From contig NZ_CP103288.1 of the NCBI RefSeq assembly GCF_024758005.1, positions 3,348,001 to 3,412,000 on the forward strand: DNA of 64,000 bases, written 5' to 3'. Source of the stretch: Pseudarthrobacter sp. NS4 (GTDB taxonomy: Bacteria > Actinomycetota > Actinomycetes > Actinomycetales > Micrococcaceae). Position numbers and translations under genes: made by a program. The notes under the pieces are model-generated. The model did not search any database, had not been told where the DNA came from, and saw only the letters and a list, made by a program, of their open reading frames with translations. This document shows positions 58,951-64,000 of this stretch, piece after piece. Every line of letters starts with the position of its first letter. Position 1 is the first letter of the stretch.

Positions 58951-60204
58951 CGGGTTCAAGGGGTCATTGCAACACCTGAGTGATTGGGGTGTTGTTATGG
59001 GCTTTGGTCGGCCTGAGATCTTGCGTGAGGTGGCTCGGGTTTTCTGGGAGGCGAGGTCTTCTGGAGCATCTGATGAGTTGGCGGCGGAGGCGGCCGGTCT
59101 TTCCCCGTCAGCGGCCCGGGTGATCGTCCGTCAGCATGGTGGGGTGAATCCTGCAATTAGGCCTGCCTGCCGACGGTTCTTGTCCTTCCATGAACGCGAG
59201 CTGATTGCCGTGTGGCGGGCCGCCGGATGCGGGACACGTGAGATCGGCCGGCGTTTGGGCCGGAGCCCGTCCACCATCAGCAGGGAACTGGGCCGGAACA
59301 TCCGCAATGAAGGCAAGCGCCCCTACCTGGCGTCCTCGGCGCAGAACCGGGCGCAGAAGCTGGCACGCAGGCCTAAGACCCGGAAGCTGGCCGTTAATGA
59401 GGCCCTGGCACTCTACGTTGCCGGGATGTTGACGGCCCGGGAACGGTTGTCCCCGGAGCAAATCAGTGCCCGGCTGCGGATCGATTTCCCCGATGATGAG
59501 AGCATGCGCATCAGCCCCGAGACGATCTATCAGTGCATCTATATCCAGGGCCGCGGCGGGCTGAAGGCCGAGCTTGCCGCTGCCCTGCGGACGGGCCGGG
59601 CCGTGCGCCAACCGAACCGGCGGGCCGGGAACCGAAAGCCCCGGGTCCCGAAGGAACTACTGATCAGCGAACGCCCCGCGGAGGCCGAAGACCGGGCTGT
59701 GCCCGGACACTGGGAGGGCGATCTGATCATCGGTACCCCCGGCACCGGGGCGATCGGAACACTCGTGGAACGCAGCAGCCGCTTCGTGATGCTCCTGCAC
59801 TTGCCCAACGGACACACCGGCGAGCAGGTACTGGCCGCCATCCATGAAACCTTGCCTACGCTCCCGGCTCAGCTGCGCCGGACCCTCACCTGGGACCAGG
59901 GCGCGGAGATGGTCGGCATTCACGAACGCGTCAAGATAGCCACCGGAGCGGACGTCTACTTCTGCGACCCTCACTCACCCTGGCAGCGCGGCACGAACGA
60001 GAACACCAACGGACTCCTGCGCCAGTACTTCCCCAAAGGCATGGACCTCAGCACCGTCACCCCCGAGGACCTCGACTACGCCGCCGCGGGCCTCAACGGT
60101 CGCCTACGCAAAACCCTCGGCTGGAAAACACCCGCCCAAGCCCTCCAACAAATACTGGAAGAATCAGCAGCATAGAACGTGTTGCAACCACCACTTGAAT
60201 CCGC
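58951..60204 (+). mobile_element. IS30 family insertion sequence
   Basis: Terminal inverted repeats of about 27 bases at 58949-58975 and 60179-60205 share GGTTCAAG/GATTCAAG and TTGCAACAC, with four mismatches. CCCTGG flanks both sides (58945-58950 and 60205-60210), so the exact ends and the length of the target duplication cannot be fixed; IS30 elements usually duplicate two or three bases. Inserted between two CTCTCTCAC-type repeats. Confidence 0.8.
58997..60175 (+). CDS. IS30 family transposase
   Basis: A 392-residue DDE transposase. An N-terminal helix-turn-helix (GCGTREIGRRLGRSPSTISR), then GHWEGDLIIG (first D), TWDQGAEM (second D) and CDPHSPWQRGTNENTNGLLR (E). All catalytic residues are in place and the frame is intact. 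ATG 58997 is chosen; frames open a little further upstream. Confidence 0.93.
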   Translation: MGFGRPEILREVARVFWEARSSGASDELAAEAAGLSPSAARVIVRQHGGVNPAIRPACRRFLSFHERELIAVWRAAGCGTREIGRRLGRSPSTISRELGRNIRNEGKRPYLASSAQNRAQKLARRPKTRKLAVNEALALYVAGMLTARERLSPEQISARLRIDFPDDESMRISPETIYQCIYIQGRGGLKAELAAALRTGRAVRQPNRRAGNRKPRVPKELLISERPAEAEDRAVPGHWEGDLIIGTPGTGAIGTLVERSSRFVMLLHLPNGHTGEQVLAAIHETLPTLPAQLRRTLTWDQGAEMVGIHERVKIATGADVYFCDPHSPWQRGTNENTNGLLRQYFPKGMDLSTVTPEDLDYAAAGLNGRLRKTLGWKTPAQALQQILEESAA

Positions 60205-60220
60205 CCCTGGTAAAACCGCG

Positions 60221-60237
60221 ATAAGTGAGGGAGCGTC
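60221..60237 (-). repeat. CTCCCTCAC repeat unit right of IS30
   Basis: Read on the minus strand the site is GACGCTCCCTCACTTAT, one more member of the CTCTCTCAC family, 17 bases from the right end of IS30. Confidence 0.6.
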
Positions 60238-60308
60238 GGGCGGTTGCATGTTAAGTTGAAAGGCACGGACTCACTGGTCCGCGCACCAGCTGGAAAAGAG
60301 ACATCTCC

Positions 60309-60980
60309 TTGGACACATCCGCACCAGTAAGAATCTTGACCGTCTGTACCGGCAACATTTGCCGCTCCCCCGTGGCCGAACGGCTGCTGCAGGCAGGACT
60401 CGACCAGGTGGTGCTTGGCGGCTTCCAGGTGACCAGCGCCGGCACCCGGGCAATGGTGGGATACCCAATGCAGCCCATTTCCGCCAACATCGTCCGAACT
60501 TTTGGCGGCGATCCGGAGGGCTTCCTGGCACGCCAGCTAACCCCCCAGATCCTGCGCGGGGTGGATCTGGTGCTGACCATGACGTCCGGGCACCGTGGTG
60601 AAGTGCTTCAACTGGACGCGTCGCTGCTGAAGCGGACCTTCACCATCCGGGAGTTCGCGCGCATGCTTGACGTCTTAGACGGGCAGGCGTCCGCCTCCGG
60701 GGGGCAGGTCCCCGTTATTCCTGCCGCAAAAGGGACCGACGACAACGATTCGCTGGCTGCCACCGCGGCCTTTTGGAAGTCCCTGCCCGCCAGGGCCGCC
60801 GGGGTGCGGCACCTCGCCCTGCCTCCGGATGCTGCCGATAACGACATCATCGACCCCTACCGGCGTTCGGCCGAGGTGTATCGGCAGATGGAGGACGAAC
60901 TGGCTCCCGCCATCGTCTCCATCCTCCGCCACGCCCGCCTCAATGCCCCGGTTCGCGGGAGCCGCGCGGGTTCGCTGTAA
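60309..60980 (+). CDS. Low-molecular-weight protein-tyrosine phosphatase (Wzb-like)
   Basis: A 223-residue phosphatase starting with TTG. P-loop ILTVCTGNICRSPVAERLL (CX5R) and DP loop DNDIIDPYRRSAEVYRQ are those of LMW-PTPs acting on tyrosine kinases of the cell-wall or capsule type. It has an extra insert of about 60 residues (EFARMLDVLDGQAS, then AAKGTDDNDSL) compared with the typical 150-residue enzyme. Two LCP genes follow, so a role in surface polymer control fits. Confidence 0.85.
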   Translation: MDTSAPVRILTVCTGNICRSPVAERLLQAGLDQVVLGGFQVTSAGTRAMVGYPMQPISANIVRTFGGDPEGFLARQLTPQILRGVDLVLTMTSGHRGEVLQLDASLLKRTFTIREFARMLDVLDGQASASGGQVPVIPAAKGTDDNDSLAATAAFWKSLPARAAGVRHLALPPDAADNDIIDPYRRSAEVYRQMEDELAPAIVSILRHARLNAPVRGSRAGSL

Positions 60981-61139
60981 CGTTCCGGCGGACCCGGCAC
61001 CTCCCGCGAACCCGTTAGAAGCCCGGTTGGCCCGCGTCCGCCGTCGTAATGTTGCCCTGCCGTCACTGCGGATTTCTCTGCGGGTTTTCTGCGGATTTCC
61101 CCGATGTGTGGCCAGGCGGGCCGATGCTAATTTTCGGGA

Positions 61140-62330
61140 ATGGCCATACAGCCGAACCTTCTGACCAGCGAACCTTCGACTCCCCCCACGCCAGGGGACC
61201 GGGGCAAGAGGCACGTGCTCCGGAACACCGTCCTGGTGCTCGTGGCGGTAGCAGTCCTGGTTACTGCCTCCGCCGGCGCGTACCTTTTCAACCTGGCACA
61301 GATTTACGAATCCGGAGTCACCACCATCGAGGATGCCTTCCCGGATGAGTCCACGCGCCCCAAGCCGCGGTCGCAGGCAGCTGGCCCGGGAAGTACGGCC
61401 GGCGAGCCGGGAGGAGTGGCGGTCGAGCCTGGAAACGCGGCCGGCGAGCCGGGCAATGTTCCCGGAGCCGGACCCGCGGCTGCGGAAGCGCCTGGCGCCG
61501 GAAACGGCAACTCCGTCACCATCCTCGTGATGGGCAGCGACAGCCGCGGCGCCACCATGGAGGAGGCGTTGTCCGGAGCCAACTCGAACCAGCGCGCGGA
61601 CACCCTGATGCTGGTCCACATTCCGGCAGACCGCTCCAGGATTTTCTCTGTCTCCCTCATGCGCGACCTCTGGGTCGGCATTCCAGGCCACCGCGAGGCC
61701 AAGATCAACGCCGCCTTGGCCTACGGCGGGGTACCGCTGATGGTGCAGACGGTTGAATCGCTCTTCAACCATCGGATCGACCATGTGGCCATGATCGACT
61801 TCGAGGGTTTCGTGGGCCTCACTGACGCCCTGGGCGGGGTAGAGGTCAACATCACGAAGCCGTTCGTGTCCAGCCACGAGAGCTACAGGTTCAAGCAGGG
61901 CCCATACCTCCTGGACGGGGAGCACGCCCTCGAGTTCGTCCGCGAGCGCTACGCGTTTTCCGACGGCGACTACCAGCGGGTGCGGAACCAGCAGGCCTTT
62001 GTACAGGCCCTGTTCGCCAAGAACCTCAAACCTGAGACCCTCCTCAACCCGGTGAAGGTCCACAACGTCATCAGCGCCATTGCCCCGTTCATCAGCGCGG
62101 ACCGGGGACTGGACGCCGCGGCCCTCGCCCGGCTGGCACTGGAACTGCGGGAGGTACGGTCCGGGGACATGAAGATGTTCACCCTGCCTACGCTGGGAAC
62201 CGGGACCTCGGCGGACGGGCAGTCGATTGTGATCCCCGACCGCACGGCCATTGCGGGGATCTCCCGGGCCCTTGCAGATGACAGTTTGGATACGTTTGTA
62301 GCCAACAAGGGGCTCGCGGGCGGACACTGA
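61140..62330 (+). CDS. LytR-CpsA-Psr (LCP) family ligase
   Basis: A 396-residue membrane-anchored enzyme. One span (VLVLVAVAVLVTASAGAYLF, about 33-52), a Gly/Ala/Pro/Glu repeat linker with several GEPG units (about 75-115), then the LCP domain: GSDSRG, RADTLMLVHI, RDLWVGIPGHREAKINAA and FVRERYAFSDGDYQRVRNQQ. LCP proteins attach teichoic-acid-like or arabinogalactan polymers to peptidoglycan. ATG 61140 is taken. Confidence 0.92.
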   Translation: MAIQPNLLTSEPSTPPTPGDRGKRHVLRNTVLVLVAVAVLVTASAGAYLFNLAQIYESGVTTIEDAFPDESTRPKPRSQAAGPGSTAGEPGGVAVEPGNAAGEPGNVPGAGPAAAEAPGAGNGNSVTILVMGSDSRGATMEEALSGANSNQRADTLMLVHIPADRSRIFSVSLMRDLWVGIPGHREAKINAALAYGGVPLMVQTVESLFNHRIDHVAMIDFEGFVGLTDALGGVEVNITKPFVSSHESYRFKQGPYLLDGEHALEFVRERYAFSDGDYQRVRNQQAFVQALFAKNLKPETLLNPVKVHNVISAIAPFISADRGLDAAALARLALELREVRSGDMKMFTLPTLGTGTSADGQSIVIPDRTAIAGISRALADDSLDTFVANKGLAGGH

Positions 62331-62360
62331 TCCCACCCCTATTCAAGAGGTGGAGGCATC

Positions 62361-63479
62361 ATGAGTACCCCAGGCGGTTCTGACCCATCCGGGGGCACCG
62401 GCCCCTCCGACGCAGATCCTCCCGGGGGCAGCATGGTCGCCCATGGGCGGCGCCGGTGGATCGCAGCACTGCTGGCGTTGGTGCTGGTGGCCGCAGCCGT
62501 CTTCGCGGTAGTCAGCCTCAACCAGGCCGGTTCCGGGGCGCAGCCGGCGGCGGCACAGAACGAATCCCCCAGCCCTGCGCCGTCGGAGACGCCTACGGAA
62601 ACAACACCCGCGCCTCCGCCACCTCCGCCGCCACCGCCGCCACCGCCGATCCCTGAGCATCCGGCCGTGCCGATGAACGTGCTGCTGATCGGCAGCGACC
62701 TTAGAGGCATTGCGAAAGATGCAGCAGCCCATACGGCGGCGACCGGCGAACCCCAGGACCACCGCGCCGACACCCTGATGGTGGTCCACGTACCCGCCGA
62801 CCGCCGCACGCTCTACATCATCTCCATCAATCGGGACATGTGGGTGGACATCCCCGGCTTCGGCGGCGCCAAGATCAACTCCGGCCTGCAGTACGGCGGC
62901 ATCGACATGCAGGCCGCCGCTGTGCAGTCGCTGCTGGGGATCACCATCGACCACACGCTGATGGTGGACTTCGGCGGGCTCAAGGTGCTGGTGGAAGGGT
63001 TGGGCGGGATCGATGTCAACGTTCCGGTCCCGTTCCAGTCCACCCACGACACGGGACACGTGTTCGGGCCGGGTGTGAACCATCTGAATGGGCAGGCGGC
63101 CCTGGAGTTTTCCCGGGAGCGTTACGCCTTTTCGGACGGCGACTTCCAGCGGGTGCGCAATCAGCAGGTCCTGCTCCGCGCCATCCTGGCCCGCCTCACC
63201 GCCGGTGGAGCGCTGAACGATGTCACCGCAGTTCGGTCCCTCGTGGATTTGGCTTCCTGCTGCCTTACCGTGAACAAGGGCTTTGACCCGGTGCAGGCGG
63301 CCATTCTGGCCTACAGCCTGCGCAACCTCGACCCGAACGCCATCGGCACCATGACGCTGCCGACAGCCGGATCAGGTTTTGTCGCCGGCCAGTCCGTGCT
63401 GTTCCCCGATTACGGCGGCATCAACGCCGTGGCGGCAGCGCTGAGGGAAGGGCGGATCGGCGACTTCGCGAGACCGTAG
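62361..63479 (+). CDS. LytR-CpsA-Psr (LCP) family ligase, Pro-rich linker
   Basis: A 372-residue LCP enzyme, paralogue of the gene just upstream. After one span (IAALLALVLVAAAVFAVVSL) comes a linker with an 11-residue proline run at residues 86-96, then the LCP domain: GSDLRG, RADTLMVVHV, RDMWVDIPGFGGAKINSG and FSRERYAFSDGDFQRVRNQQ. GAGGTGGAGG before the ATG fixes the start. It probably uses a similar polymer as its neighbour, 30 bases apart. Confidence 0.92.
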   Translation: MSTPGGSDPSGGTGPSDADPPGGSMVAHGRRRWIAALLALVLVAAAVFAVVSLNQAGSGAQPAAAQNESPSPAPSETPTETTPAPPPPPPPPPPPPIPEHPAVPMNVLLIGSDLRGIAKDAAAHTAATGEPQDHRADTLMVVHVPADRRTLYIISINRDMWVDIPGFGGAKINSGLQYGGIDMQAAAVQSLLGITIDHTLMVDFGGLKVLVEGLGGIDVNVPVPFQSTHDTGHVFGPGVNHLNGQAALEFSRERYAFSDGDFQRVRNQQVLLRAILARLTAGGALNDVTAVRSLVDLASCCLTVNKGFDPVQAAILAYSLRNLDPNAIGTMTLPTAGSGFVAGQSVLFPDYGGINAVAAALREGRIGDFARP

Positions 63480-63586
63480 CCGGGTTCGCGGGACCGCAGG
63501 CGGCAATCCGCGCTGTTCAACCCGGGCTTACCGGGCGTTCACCCGCGGGAAAGCGTCCATGCGCCGGGCGACGGCACCCTGAGGGC

Positions 63587-64000
63587 ATGACCTCCAACTC
63601 CCGCACTGAAATCTCCCGCCGCACCATCGTCACGGGTTCCGTCCTGGCTGCCGCAATGGCCTCCGCTCCGGCCGCAGCCCAGGCAGGTGTCCCCCGCCAG
63701 TCCCCAACCGGCGTGGCCCTGGTCCGCAACCGCCTCACCCTCCCGAGCGGCATCGCCACCGGCGACGTGACATCGGATTCCGCCGTGCTGTGGTCCCGCG
63801 CGTCCGGGGCAGGCCGGATGACGGCCGTCCTGCGGGCAGTGAACGACGGCGGCGGGATCCTGCGGGGGCGCGGCGCCTTTGAGCGCACCCTCCGTGGGCC
63901 CAGGGCCACCCAGGCCTCGGACTTCACTGCCAAGATCCATGCCGGGAACCTGCCGTCCAACACCCGGTTTGCACTTGAGATCAGCTTCGAGGACGACGGC
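63587..64000 (+). CDS. PhoD-type alkaline phosphatase / phosphodiesterase, N-terminal part
   Basis: 138 codons run to the right edge without a stop. The start has a twin-arginine signal (EISRRTIVTGSVLAAAMA), and the mature part begins LTLPSGIATGDVTSDSAVLW with the GxxSGDV-type pattern of PhoD N-terminal domains, then ADL-like turns (KIHAGNLPSNTRFAL). PhoD enzymes cleave teichoic-acid or other phosphodiesters in the periplasm or wall. The catalytic domain is beyond the window. Confidence 0.8.
   Translation, partial: MTSNSRTEISRRTIVTGSVLAAAMASAPAAAQAGVPRQSPTGVALVRNRLTLPSGIATGDVTSDSAVLWSRASGAGRMTAVLRAVNDGGGILRGRGAFERTLRGPRATQASDFTAKIHAGNLPSNTRFALEISFEDDG

Noticed and set aside
51877..60204. IS481 and IS30 as the ends of one composite transposon carrying the copper locus.
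   Set aside because: They belong to different families with unrelated ends, and each has its own flanking repeat, so they inserted separately.
1..64000. tRNA, rRNA or riboswitch genes.
   Set aside because: I looked for tRNA cloverleaf ends, rRNA stretches and common riboswitch cores in the intergenic gaps and found none I could support by eye.

Overview
The window looks like chromosomal DNA from a high-GC actinobacterium of the Micrococcaceae, most likely Arthrobacter or Pseudarthrobacter. This is inferred from gene content: GAF/ANTAR regulators, DUF1540, DUF2254, DUF6153, mycothiol-type arsenate reductases, class F sortase, IS481 and IS30 elements, strong GGAGG ribosome sites, and many ATGA or GTGA gene overlaps. 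I see no rRNA, tRNA or CRISPR array. Most of the window is accessory: metal resistance, ion transport, cell-surface glycan and stress genes.

Layout. 1-5.4 kb: the tail of an ANTAR regulator, a GAF protein, two CNNM/CorB-type membrane proteins (the first frameshifted), a deleted alpha/beta-hydrolase remnant, and DUF6328, PRC-barrel and lipoprotein genes. 5.7-10.1 kb: DUF4383 protein, CPA1 antiporter, two-gene ABC exporter. 10.3-14.9 kb: potassium transport block (TrkH, TrkA, DUF1538, PII-like, CBS). 14.9-20.4 kb: small zinc-ribbon protein, four-helix copper-binding protein, DUF6153-like protein, DUF2254 and DUF421 proteins, an ion-channel-like protein, NhaA. 20.5-24.7 kb: a VOC gene interrupted by a six-copy heptamer, FetB, GAF/ANTAR, carboxylate-amine ligase, a second copper-binding protein. 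24.8-31.6 kb: a six-gene coupled surface-glycan operon with a LicD-methyltransferase fusion and a cytidylyltransferase-SDR fusion. 31.8-34.9 kb: DUF1540 protein, a four-gene ANTAR operon, an ANTAR remnant, nitrilase. 35.1-40.3 kb: cytochrome oxidase subunits II and I, DUF2243 protein, zinc dehydrogenase.

40.3-46.9 kb is an arsenic/chromate island: ChrA coupled to an ArsR, a divergent pair of aquaporin and ArsR-phosphatase fusion, then two arsenate reductases flanking thioredoxin reductase and a flavoprotein. It has three copies of a 16-base ArsR-type box and no ArsB or ACR3 pump. 47-51.8 kb: small proteins, GlsB-type protein, a large hairpin, a second NhaA, a CHRD protein next to a class F sortase, a lipoprotein. 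51.9-60.2 kb: IS481 inserted exactly in the stop codon of a PAS/ANTAR gene, then a copper locus (perfect CsoR-type palindrome inside a near-consensus promoter, Cys-rich peptide, CopB ATPase, DUF6153, DUF305), a flavin monooxygenase, and IS30 inserted among short CTCTCTCAC repeats. 60.3-64 kb: low-molecular-weight phosphatase, two LytR-CpsA-Psr proteins, and the start of a PhoD-type phosphatase cut by the window edge.

The best candidates for undescribed biology are the surface-glycan operon, the small domain shared by an ANTAR operon and a GAF sensor, the heptamer-controlled VOC reading frame, the sortase F/CHRD pair, and a recurring TAAG-N4-CTTA-like palindrome found upstream of four unrelated genes.
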